Shown in pieces: positions 17,005-25,074 of a DNA stretch of 63,842 bases (positions within the stretch are counted from its first letter, which is position 1; every line of letters starts with the position of its first letter). A model generated the notes under the pieces. The model was not told where the DNA came from. It was given only the letters and a program-made list of their open reading frames with translations, and did not search any database. This DNA is from Oscillospiraceae bacterium. Its GTDB lineage: Bacteria > Bacillota > Clostridia > Oscillospirales > Oscillospiraceae. The translations under genes and the position numbers were made by a program. Location of the stretch: positions 1 to 63,842 of the forward strand of contig WRJQ01000003.1 of assembly GCA_009778485.1 (NCBI GenBank), given 5' to 3'.

Positions 17005-18405
17005 TTAAAGTTCGCTGCCTGCGGCGTTTCTTCCCCACACCGCAAGAGTATCGCCAACCTGGTATATATCTCCCGCGCCTACCGTCAGGATAATATCGCC
17101 CGGTCCGGCGTCACCCGCCAGCCTATCTGCCAGTTCTCCAAACGACGCGCAGCACCGCGCTCCGGTAATCGCATCCGCGAGCGTATCTGAAGAAACGCTG
17201 TTGTCCTTTTTCTCCCTGGCGGCGTAAATCTCCGCCAGATATGTTTTATCCGCCCTGGACAGCTCCGCGACAAAGTCCGAAAACAGGGCTCGCGTCCTGG
17301 AGAATGTATGCGGCTGAAATGCAATGATAATCCTCTCGTAGTCCAGGGTAGCCACAGCGTCGAGAAGCGCGCGAAGCTCACTCGGATGGTGCGCGTAATC
17401 GTCGTATATGTCCGCGCCGTTAATATTGCCTTTATACTCAAACCTTCTGCCAACGCCTGTGTAGCTGCTCAGCCCGGCGCTAATCGCTTCAGGCGAAATC
17501 CCAAGCGAGAGAGTGGCGGCGGTAGCCGCGAGAGCGTTTAGCAGGTTTTGCGCGCCCGGCACCTTGAGGGTAATATCGCAGAATGGCTCCCCATCATACA
17601 GGACGTTCATCGACGGGTTGCGCCCCCGCGCGTGGACGTTCACTCCGCGCACGCGCGCGGCCTCCCCGTGGCCGAATGTGAGCAGCTCGCGGCCAAGCGG
17701 AGCCAGCGCTTCCATTGTGTTACGGTCGTCGCCGTTGCAAACAATATGGCCGCTGCGGGGAACAAGGTCGGCGAACGCCCGAAATGAGCTTTTCAGATCG
17801 TCTAAGTCCTTGAAAAAATCGAGATGATCCGCGTCAACATTGAGCACGACAGCTACTGTCGGGAAGAAGCTGTGGTATGAGTTATAGTACTCGTCGGACT
17901 CAATCGCTATGACGTTTCCTTCACCGACGCGGTATCCCGACCCGAGAACCGGGAGCACCCCGCCGATCATAATTGTTGGATCCGACTCAGCAGCGAGCAG
18001 TATGTGCGCTACCATCGAAGTCGTCGTAGTTTTCCCGTGTACGCCCGATACGCACACCGCGTTCTCGTAGCCGCGCATGATGTAGCCCCACGCTTGAGCG
18101 CGCTCGAAAACAGGTATGCCCGCAGCGCGAGCTGTCGAAATCTCAATATTGTCGTCGCGCGCCGCAGCCGTGCGGATGATAAAGCCCGCACCATCCACGT
18201 TCCCGGTACGATGCCCGATCGTCACGTCGATGCCTACCGACCGCAGCCTGTCTATCATGGGCCCGTTGCGGATATCTGAGCCGGTTATCGGTACTCCCAT
18301 GCCCCTAAGGACTTCCGCCAACGGCGACATCGACACGCCTCCGATCCCTACGAGGTGGCATCGTTCACCGCTGCGGATATATAGCCCCAGTTCTTCTAAA
18401 TCCAT
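17005..18405 (-). CDS. murC: UDP-N-acetylmuramate--L-alanine ligase
   Basis: 466 residues, the usual length. It adds L-Ala to UDP-MurNAc in peptidoglycan precursor synthesis. The N-terminal Rossmann domain (CHLVGIGGVSMSPLAEVL) binds the UDP sugar. The ATP loop VSGVHGKTTTTS lies at 119-130. ESDEYYNSYHSF and NVDADHLDFF are Mur-ligase core motifs, and the C-terminal domain has DDYAHHPSEL and FQPHTFSRT. It is followed on the same strand by the acidic membrane protein and the phosphodiester glycosidase-like gene. Confidence 0.96.
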   Translation of the reverse strand: MDLEELGLYIRSGERCHLVGIGGVSMSPLAEVLRGMGVPITGSDIRNGPMIDRLRSVGIDVTIGHRTGNVDGAGFIIRTAAARDDNIEISTARAAGIPVFERAQAWGYIMRGYENAVCVSGVHGKTTTTSMVAHILLAAESDPTIMIGGVLPVLGSGYRVGEGNVIAIESDEYYNSYHSFFPTVAVVLNVDADHLDFFKDLDDLKSSFRAFADLVPRSGHIVCNGDDRNTMEALAPLGRELLTFGHGEAARVRGVNVHARGRNPSMNVLYDGEPFCDITLKVPGAQNLLNALAATAATLSLGISPEAISAGLSSYTGVGRRFEYKGNINGADIYDDYAHHPSELRALLDAVATLDYERIIIAFQPHTFSRTRALFSDFVAELSRADKTYLAEIYAAREKKDNSVSSDTLADAITGARCCASFGELADRLAGDAGPGDIILTVGAGDIYQVGDTLAVWGRNAAGSEL

Positions 18406-18487
18406 AAATCACCTACGGATGAAACATTTTTCTCTGAGAAGTCAAAAGTGATTATACTATTACCTGCAGGATTTTTCAATAGCCTTA

Positions 18488-20326
18488 TCAGGAGATGTAT
18501 TGCCCATCTTTCCAGACGCCTTCCTTTACGCTGCCGTCGGGGTACTTCATTATGCCTTGTCCGGACTGCTTGCTGTTTTCCCACATGCCGGAGTACTCAT
18601 GGCCGTCGGCCCAACTGTATACTCCGTACCCGCTGTAGGCTCCATTTTCGAAGCTGCCCTCGTATTTTGTGCCTACGTCAAACTCAATCACGCCCTGCCC
18701 GTGGTAATACCCGTCCAGGAACTGGCCTGTATACGTCGATGTCTCCTGTTTGTAAGTACCCATTCCGTTTGCCTTGCCAAACTCCCAATAGCCCGCGTAT
18801 TCATTGCCGTTTGTGTAGGCAAAGACGCCATATCCCCATTGATAGCCGTTGACAAAGCCTCCCGTGTACGTTCCTGTACTGTATTTCCAGGTTCTCTCTC
18901 CCTGGAAATCATACATAACGAAAACTACCGCTGAAGGTATTTTTCGTCTCAACAGCGGGAAAATATCCAGCTCAGGTATATCGTCCAGCCAGCCGACGCT
19001 GTACGCGGTCATTGGAGTAATTTCCTTCAAGATGCTGTCATAGATAAGATCGCCGTTGTCGTCGTATGAACGGGTCGCCAGCATTATATCTTCCGAATAG
19101 TTGGCCTTGACATAGTTGATTACACTATCGTCAACTCCATAGCTCGCCTCCTCCAGGTACCAGTCGGTCGCGCTGAAGAGGTGGAGGACTTCGTGCGCGA
19201 TTATCGACGGCGCTACCATGCCGATAATAACTGCTGTCTCATGATAGCGGTTGATTGTGTACCCCGCTCCGTACTGGAACGCGTAGCTCCTGCCTTCGGC
19301 GCCCGAGAAGAAAGCGACATAACCGATGCTGTCTGTCTGGTACTTCTCCGCCAGTTGCTCATAAGGTATGTTCTCTTCGATGAAGTCGTACACGAACTGA
19401 GCCGTCGAGTCCGCGAGGGCCTGTGTCTCGCCGGTGACGACGCCGTCATTCGGGTGGACGTAAAACTCTCCGCTGAAACTCACGTCGTAACGCAGCTCGG
19501 GATGCTCTTCGAAATCGCAGATCAGGTCGATGTCTTTGCCGTATTTGCTTCCTTCGTCTTCTATATAATCCTTGACCACTCTCAGGCTGTCCCCGAACTT
19601 ATGGATTGCCAAGTCGCCCCAAAGCGAATAATCGGTTGCTACGAAGATACTGACGAGGACGGTCCTGCCTTCCAGTTGCTTGACGCTGCCTTGCGTCGCG
19701 CCGAAGTAGCTGTCCGCGTAGCTGAAAGGCCTGTCGTCAGGCGTGTATCTCTTGCTCGTGTCGATTCTTATCGTGTTTCTCGCGGCATCCCATTCGACGC
19801 CGAAGTTAAGCGCGCTGCCTATGTCGCGCAGCTTGAAATAGTTGTTGCCTTCTATAGTGTAGGCTTCAAAGGACATCTCCCTTTCGTTGAGAAAAATGGA
19901 CGATTTCGTCGGCGTCGCAGTCTTGGCTCCAACGCCTTTGCTCGCCATTTCCCCGCCGACAGTAGTATATATTCTGCCGGTGATTAGGGATATTGCGTTT
20001 TTGCCCGCGTCCCATCTGACCTCAAACCGTTTGACGCTCTCGCGAATCACAAACGCCAAATCGCGCAGTTTAAAATAGTTGCTCCCCCCGATGTTATACG
20101 AGTCGAACGCCACGTCCCTCCCGTTGACTATCACAGTAGAAGCCGTCGGGTTTGCTGTTCGCGTAGCCGCGCCTGTTGAGAGCGCTGCTCCTGAAGTCGC
20201 TGCGGCTGCTTCGCTTTCGAACCCCGCTGCCTTCGCAGCCGCCCCCGGTGCAAACGCAAGCACAATCGCAAGCACGAGCGCCAATGCCACAGTGCTATAG
20301 GCCTTTTTCCGGTATGTCTGCATCAT
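18488..20326 (-). CDS. Secreted stalk-domain / zincin-like / MORN-repeat protein
   Basis: 612 residues with a signal peptide (AYSTVALALVLAIVLAF). Two copies of a copper-amine-oxidase-N-like stalk domain follow (about 62-120 and 140-192; the motif NYFKLRDL/NYFKLRDI recurs). A central domain contains HEVLHLF (His378, Glu379, His382), an HExxH zinc-protease signature. The C-terminal 120 residues hold five to six MORN repeats (YTGQFLDGYYHGQGVIEF and similar). A third zinc ligand was not identified, so catalytic activity is unproven. AGGAGG precedes the ATG. The combination of wall/stalk module, protease fold and MORN repeats is unusual. Confidence 0.75.
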   Translation of the reverse strand: MMQTYRKKAYSTVALALVLAIVLAFAPGAAAKAAGFESEAAAATSGAALSTGAATRTANPTASTVIVNGRDVAFDSYNIGGSNYFKLRDLAFVIRESVKRFEVRWDAGKNAISLITGRIYTTVGGEMASKGVGAKTATPTKSSIFLNEREMSFEAYTIEGNNYFKLRDIGSALNFGVEWDAARNTIRIDTSKRYTPDDRPFSYADSYFGATQGSVKQLEGRTVLVSIFVATDYSLWGDLAIHKFGDSLRVVKDYIEDEGSKYGKDIDLICDFEEHPELRYDVSFSGEFYVHPNDGVVTGETQALADSTAQFVYDFIEENIPYEQLAEKYQTDSIGYVAFFSGAEGRSYAFQYGAGYTINRYHETAVIIGMVAPSIIAHEVLHLFSATDWYLEEASYGVDDSVINYVKANYSEDIMLATRSYDDNGDLIYDSILKEITPMTAYSVGWLDDIPELDIFPLLRRKIPSAVVFVMYDFQGERTWKYSTGTYTGGFVNGYQWGYGVFAYTNGNEYAGYWEFGKANGMGTYKQETSTYTGQFLDGYYHGQGVIEFDVGTKYEGSFENGAYSGYGVYSWADGHEYSGMWENSKQSGQGIMKYPDGSVKEGVWKDGQYIS

Positions 20327-20546
20327 TTTGCCTCCTAAGTAAACGCTATACTAGCGTGCGTAAATATTTGACAATGATCCGCCAAGGATTTTTGCTCTCA
20401 GGTGGTGTGGCAAAACCGCAGGAATGCTAGCAGCCTTTCAAGGTTTTGACGCGCCGCCTGAGCGCTGCCTTTATGGCAGGTCTCGGGTATTATACACCAG
20501 AAATCTCCTTGCTGGCAAGCCGCTGTGAATATTTTTAAAAAAACTA

Positions 20547-20575
20547 TTGACAAACGGCGCGGTATAGTTTATTGT
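20547..20575 (+). promoter_or_regulatory. Promoter of the T-box transcript
   Basis: TTGACA (20547-20552), 17 bases, TATTGT (20570-20575). The predicted start, about 20582, falls just before stem I of the T-box. The 220 bases to its left (20327-20546), between the divergent secreted-protein gene and this promoter, hold no gene or clear element that I can see. Confidence 0.65.
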
Positions 20576-20590
20576 ACCTATTTGAAAAAG

Positions 20591-20880
20591 GCAGCGACCG
20601 GGAAAAAGTAACGCGCAGCACGCTCCCTCAGAGAGCCGGCGGCTGGTGAAAGCCGGCGGGAAGCGCCGCGCGAGAATACATCCCGAGAGCCGCGCGCCGA
20701 AAGATGCGTGAAAGGCAACTGTTTTTCAAAGCATCTGTGTAGGACGCGACGGGGACGCCCGTTACAGCGTACGGGGTGTTATCGCACCCTATGAGCGCGC
20801 GCGCTGTGAAGCCGCGCGGAACTGAGGTGGTACCGCGGTTTATCCCGCCCTCGGAATTATTCCGGGGGCGTTTGCCGTTT
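20591..20880 (+). promoter_or_regulatory. Tyrosine T-box riboswitch
   Basis: A tRNA-sensing leader. Stem I closes with CGGGA (20599-20603) and TCCCG (20681-20685). A second helix pairs CGCGC with GCGCG and CGCTCCC with GGGAAGCG. The specifier loop between them reads AGAATACA on the 3' side, which places the specifier codon UAC (Tyr, 20677-20679) before the conserved A. GAGAGCCGG and CTGGTGAAAGCCGG are the usual distal stem I signatures. Next come stem II (AGATGC/GCATCT), a stem with ACGGG/CCCGT, the T-box sequence AGGTGGTACCGCG (20825-20837) and a terminator CGCCCTCGGA/TCCGGGGGCG ending at 20870 before TTT. It should antiterminate when tRNA-Tyr is uncharged. Confidence 0.9.
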
Positions 20881-20919
20881 CCAGGCACTATGATCCCCGA
20901 GACGAAAGGTGTGTTCCCT

Positions 20920-22461
20920 ATGTTCCTCAAAGTCGCATTACTCGTAGTTTTTTTCTCGGTCACAGTCCTCGTGGGCGTCCGCTTCCGCGGGCGTGCAGCG
21001 GACGTCAAAGGCTTCGTCCTCGGAGGCCGCTCCGTCGGCCCCTGGCTCACAGCCTTCGCGTATGGCACCTCCTACTTCTCAGCAGTCGTGTTCGTCGGAT
21101 ACGCGGGGCAGTTCGGCTGGAAGTTCGGGCTGTCCGCGACATGGATCGGCCTTGGCAACGCTTTCATCGGATCGCTTTTGCCGTGGGTCATTCTGGGCAG
21201 GCGTACCAGAGTTATGACCCGCCATCTCAACAGCGCGACCATGCCGGAGTTCTTCGGCAAACGGTATGGCTCGACGAACCTCAAAATCGCCGCTTCTATC
21301 ATCGTATTCGTTTTCCTGATCCCATACACGGCTTCGCTGTACAACGGGCTGTCGCGCCTCTTCGAGATGGCGTTCCATGTCGATTTCACAATTTGCATCA
21401 TCGCGATGGCCGTGCTGACCGGCGTCTACGTCATAGCCGGAGGATACTTCGCGACTGCTGTGAATGATTTTATCCAGGGCATCGTGATGCTTGTGGGCAT
21501 CTGCGCTATCATCGGCGCCGTCTTGAGCAGCAAAGGCGGCTTTACGGCGGCAATAGCCGAGCTGGCGCACGTGGAGGACGCGGGAGTTTCGGGGACCCCG
21601 GGTGTTTTTGCCTCCTTCTTCGGTCCGGATCCGATAGGCCTGCTTGGCGTCGTGCTGCTGACATCGCTCGGCACCTGGGGCTTGCCGCAGATGGTGCAGA
21701 AGTTCTACGCTATCCAGTCGGAAAAGGCAATCCACAAGGGCACGATCATTTCCACGTTCTTCGCTCTTGTGATAGCAGGCGGCTGCTACTTCCTTGGCGG
21801 GTTCGGCCGGCTCTTCTTCCCCGGCGTCACAGGCACGCCCGGCGGCGGCTTTGACGCAATCATCCCTGCGATGCTGTCCGGCTTTTCAGACCTCCTGATC
21901 GGAATCGTGGTAATTCTCGTGCTTGCTGCTTCCATGTCAACACTTTCTTCTCTTGTTATGGCGTCGTCCTCGACGTTTACCCTCGACTTCCTGAAGGGCC
22001 ATATCGTGAAGAAAATGGATGATAAGAAGCAACTGATATCGATCAGGCTGCTCATTGTCGTGTTCATCGCTATATCTGCCGTCATTGCTGTATTGCAGTA
22101 CAAGCGCGGCATCGCGTTCATTGCTCAGCTCATGGGTATCTCCTGGGGTGCGCTCGCAGGCTCCTTCCTTGCGCCGTTCCTGTACGGGCTCTACTGGAAA
22201 CGTACGAACAAAATAGCAGTCTGGTGCAGCTTTTTGTTCGGTTCGCTCCTGATGGTAGCAAATATGCTTTTCCGCGACTCCTTCCCGACAATATTGCAAT
22301 CTCCCATAAACTCAGGCGCTTTTGCGATGCTCGCGGGGCTCATCATCGTTCCGGTCGTCTCGCTTCTGACCGGGAAGCCTGACAAGAAGATCGTCGACGA
22401 CTGTTTCTCCTGCTACGACGAGACTGTTACTGTAAAACTGTCAGAGGACCTTGGATCCTAG
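20920..22461 (+). CDS. Sodium:solute symporter (SSS family), tyrosine T-box controlled
   Basis: 513 residues with about 13 membrane helices, PutP/SSS type. It opens MFLKVALLVVFFSVTVLVGV and contains GGRSVGPWLTAFAYGTSYFSA in the sodium-site region. The start at 20920 is used because an earlier open stretch (from 20776) runs through the T-box terminator; a Met at 20890 is an alternative. The leader senses uncharged tRNA-Tyr, so this transporter is predicted to import tyrosine, a close analogue or a Tyr-containing peptide. That is inference from regulation. A Cys-containing C-terminal tail (DDCFSCYDE) is notable. Confidence 0.9.
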   Translation: MFLKVALLVVFFSVTVLVGVRFRGRAADVKGFVLGGRSVGPWLTAFAYGTSYFSAVVFVGYAGQFGWKFGLSATWIGLGNAFIGSLLPWVILGRRTRVMTRHLNSATMPEFFGKRYGSTNLKIAASIIVFVFLIPYTASLYNGLSRLFEMAFHVDFTICIIAMAVLTGVYVIAGGYFATAVNDFIQGIVMLVGICAIIGAVLSSKGGFTAAIAELAHVEDAGVSGTPGVFASFFGPDPIGLLGVVLLTSLGTWGLPQMVQKFYAIQSEKAIHKGTIISTFFALVIAGGCYFLGGFGRLFFPGVTGTPGGGFDAIIPAMLSGFSDLLIGIVVILVLAASMSTLSSLVMASSSTFTLDFLKGHIVKKMDDKKQLISIRLLIVVFIAISAVIAVLQYKRGIAFIAQLMGISWGALAGSFLAPFLYGLYWKRTNKIAVWCSFLFGSLLMVANMLFRDSFPTILQSPINSGAFAMLAGLIIVPVVSLLTGKPDKKIVDDCFSCYDETVTVKLSEDLGS

Positions 22462-22491
22462 GAGCCTTGGACGGGATACCTGAACAGACCC
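22459..22491. repeat. Composite of family 2 and family 1 repeat ends
   Basis: TAGGAGCCTTGGAC (family 2 end) runs directly into GGGATACCTGAACAGAC (family 1 end). It begins at the symporter stop codon, so the stop overlaps the repeat. Confidence 0.7.
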
Positions 22492-22503
22492 CCCTAAACC
22501 ATA

Positions 22504-22540
22504 CCGCGCAGCCCAGCAATCGGCGGCTGCGCGGCATGTT
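22504..22540 (+). terminator. Terminator after the symporter
   Basis: CCGCGCAGCC (22504-22513) pairs with GGCTGCGCGG (22525-22534), then CATGTTTTC. The 10-bp GC-rich stem has only a short T run. Confidence 0.65.
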
Positions 22541-22553
22541 TTCGCGCTGTGTG

Positions 22554-22582
22554 TTGATTTATCTGGTACTATCGTGTATAAT
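22554..22582 (+). promoter_or_regulatory. Promoter of the SLH/Ig-like surface protein
   Basis: TTGATT (22554-22559), 17 bases, TATAAT (22577-22582), 31 bases before the GTG start. Confidence 0.75.
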
Positions 22583-22613
22583 CGCGGCATGATAACATAA
22601 GGGGGCGATTAGC

Positions 22614-25028
22614 GTGATAGATATAATGCGAGCTAAAACAGCGGCGTCTGCCAGGGGGCTGGCGGTTGCGCTTGCGCTGGCGATATTGCTGGGCATGTTT
22701 GCCCTTATTCCGCCTGCCGCAGTCGCAGAAGGCACAGCAGAAGAAAAAGCGTCGCCGATGGACAAGTTCACCCGTGTGAACACCTATGCAAGAGGGCAGT
22801 TTGCTGACATTGACGAGACCCTGTGGTATGGATACGACAGAGACAAACCAATCGCCCTGGCCTATGAGTACGGCCTAATGCAAGGCACCGGCGCCGCAGC
22901 CTTCAATCCGGGCGGCAACGTCACAGTCGGGCAGGCTGTCACGATAGCGGTGCGCGTACACAGCATCTATCACAGCGGCAGCGCGCAATTCACAGAAGTC
23001 GTTCCCTGGTATCAGGTGTACGTAGATTACGCTGTCGACAAAGGGATAATATCATCACGCGATTTCAGCGACTACTCCCGCCCTGCCACACGTGCGGAGA
23101 TGGCATACGTCTTCGCGCACGCGCTGCCTGCGGGAGAGTTCAAAGATCGCGACACAGGCATCTCCCCGCCTGATGTGCCAAGCAGCGCGCCTTACAGCAG
23201 CTTCATACATCTGCTCTACACATCAGGCGTGCTCATGGGCAGCGACAGCGCAGGCACCTTCAACCCGAACAACCCCATCACGCGCGCCGAAGCCTCCGCG
23301 ATAATCAGCAGGGTCATCCTCCCGGAAACAAGAGGCGGCAGCTCGCAGGAAGACGACGAGGATGAAGACCTGTCCCCCGAAAGCATCAAAATAAAGCTCC
23401 TTGAGGACAGCGCGCCTCTCATGCCCGCGACGGGCGGCGTATGCTATCTCGGAGTAGTCATTGAGCCGGAGGAAGCGAACTCCGACACCGGCATCGAGTG
23501 GAGTTCAAGCGACACAAAGGTCGTGACAGTTGACGCCGAAGGCGTCGTGCGATCAGTCGGAGACGGAGTCGCCGAGGTTACCGCAAAAACTGAAAACGGC
23601 AAGACCGCGACTATAGGCGTGATGGTCATGGCGGATATTTCCGCGCTCAGCTACAACACGGACCATCAACCGGCCGGCGCTGTCACATACGACGTAAAGC
23701 TTGGCGATACCGTAGGCCTTCTTGTCCCGAAAATCACTCCGGAGAATGCCTACAGCGACCTGGAGTTCAAAAGCAGCAACCCCGCAGTCGCGCAGATCAT
23801 AACGAACGAAGACGGAACCCAAACTATTAAAGCTCTGTCACACGGGCAGGCGACGATAACGGCGACAAGCTACAACAATATAACAAGCTCATATACCATC
23901 AATGTAAAACTTCCGCTGACGAACGCTGCGCTACCGGCGAGCCACGCAATGGAAGTCAAGGAATACTGGACGATCCCCGTCACGCTCACCCCGGCCACAG
24001 GCTCCTGCGCCGACTATCTGCTGGCCTCTTCCGACACAAGCATTCTTCGTGTCGAGGGGAACGAGAAAGTGTTCGCGGTGCAGCCGGGTACGGCAAAAAT
24101 CACAGTCAGCATTGACGGAGTCGTGAAGAGCACCTGCAACGTCACAGTCCGCGCTCCAAAACCAAATATAAGCGGCAACCCGTCGTTCATCTACTATGAC
24201 GTCTCTTACGAATCGCCGGGGAAGGCCACGGTCACGCTCGGCGTAGTTCCGGTGAACAACGCTTACGCCTATGTTGTCCAGGAGCACATTAATTACAGCC
24301 CCTCCATGTCGAACGCTCAGCTCTTCGATCCGAGCAACCTTAAAAATGGCGATCAGTATATCATCCTCACCGAAGAACTTGCAGCCGAAGACTGGGTTTT
24401 GGAGTTTCCGGATGTGGACACCGGGCTGCGGTTCTTCAGTATATGGGCGATCGACTCGGCCTACAACGATATCAGCAATGTATTCCTCGCGCGCGTCCCG
24501 GTGTTATATCACCCGCGCAATGTGTTTGGATCAAGCCAGAATTCCAACGACGGCGGCTTGATCGCTACATCGTCCGCGATGGTTATGCCGATGCTTGGCA
24601 ACTTGAACATCGACTACTCCATGGGCGGCGACTATGGGTACTGGTATAACGATCCGGCCTCGTTCATGTTCATGCTTTTCCTGGATCCGTACGCGGCGCT
24701 TGTCACCTTCGACGCGGTTCCGGGCGCGGCAGGGTACGATCTCTACGCCAACTGCAACGGTTACGACTGGGGCAGCGCAGTCGTCGAGCAACCTGCCGGC
24801 GGCACGGGCCGCGCCTGGTTCCAGACTGACTGGATTTTTGAGTCCGGAACGCTGGTTTTCGACATCCTGCCCTATGTCATCGACATAGACGGGAAAAAAC
24901 TCCATGGTGAAGCGCGTACTGTTATTCTCTACGTAAATACTGACGCCTGGCAAGACGCCGTAGTTACTATGTGGGAAACCTCCGATACATATAACAGCCC
25001 TGTATTCGACATCCATCTAGGCTGGTGA
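22614..25028 (+). CDS. S-layer homology and Ig-like (Big2) surface protein
   Basis: 804 residues, GTG start behind AAGGGGG (an ATG 12 bases later is possible). A signal peptide (about 1-39, ending PPAAVA) is followed by three SLH modules (about 60-240; signatures GLMQGTGAAAFNPGGNVT and NPNNPITRAEASAI) that anchor to secondary wall polymer. An acidic spacer, then at least three Big2-like domains (VTVDAEGVVRSVGDGVAEVTA; IKALSHGQATITATSY) lead to a C-terminal region rich in aromatic and small residues (about 520-804). It is probably structural or adhesive on the cell surface and lies first in a run of three plus-strand surface/sugar genes. Confidence 0.85.
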   Translation: MIDIMRAKTAASARGLAVALALAILLGMFALIPPAAVAEGTAEEKASPMDKFTRVNTYARGQFADIDETLWYGYDRDKPIALAYEYGLMQGTGAAAFNPGGNVTVGQAVTIAVRVHSIYHSGSAQFTEVVPWYQVYVDYAVDKGIISSRDFSDYSRPATRAEMAYVFAHALPAGEFKDRDTGISPPDVPSSAPYSSFIHLLYTSGVLMGSDSAGTFNPNNPITRAEASAIISRVILPETRGGSSQEDDEDEDLSPESIKIKLLEDSAPLMPATGGVCYLGVVIEPEEANSDTGIEWSSSDTKVVTVDAEGVVRSVGDGVAEVTAKTENGKTATIGVMVMADISALSYNTDHQPAGAVTYDVKLGDTVGLLVPKITPENAYSDLEFKSSNPAVAQIITNEDGTQTIKALSHGQATITATSYNNITSSYTINVKLPLTNAALPASHAMEVKEYWTIPVTLTPATGSCADYLLASSDTSILRVEGNEKVFAVQPGTAKITVSIDGVVKSTCNVTVRAPKPNISGNPSFIYYDVSYESPGKATVTLGVVPVNNAYAYVVQEHINYSPSMSNAQLFDPSNLKNGDQYIILTEELAAEDWVLEFPDVDTGLRFFSIWAIDSAYNDISNVFLARVPVLYHPRNVFGSSQNSNDGGLIATSSAMVMPMLGNLNIDYSMGGDYGYWYNDPASFMFMLFLDPYAALVTFDAVPGAAGYDLYANCNGYDWGSAVVEQPAGGTGRAWFQTDWIFESGTLVFDILPYVIDIDGKKLHGEARTVILYVNTDAWQDAVVTMWETSDTYNSPVFDIHLGW

Positions 25029-25074
25029 TTTCATGGTTCGCCCGACAAAAGTCTCATAGAAAGGAAACGTGAGA

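Noticed and set aside
20776-20919. Upstream start of the symporter
   Set aside because: This stretch is the antiterminator and terminator of the T-box; a start there would place coding sequence inside the riboswitch.
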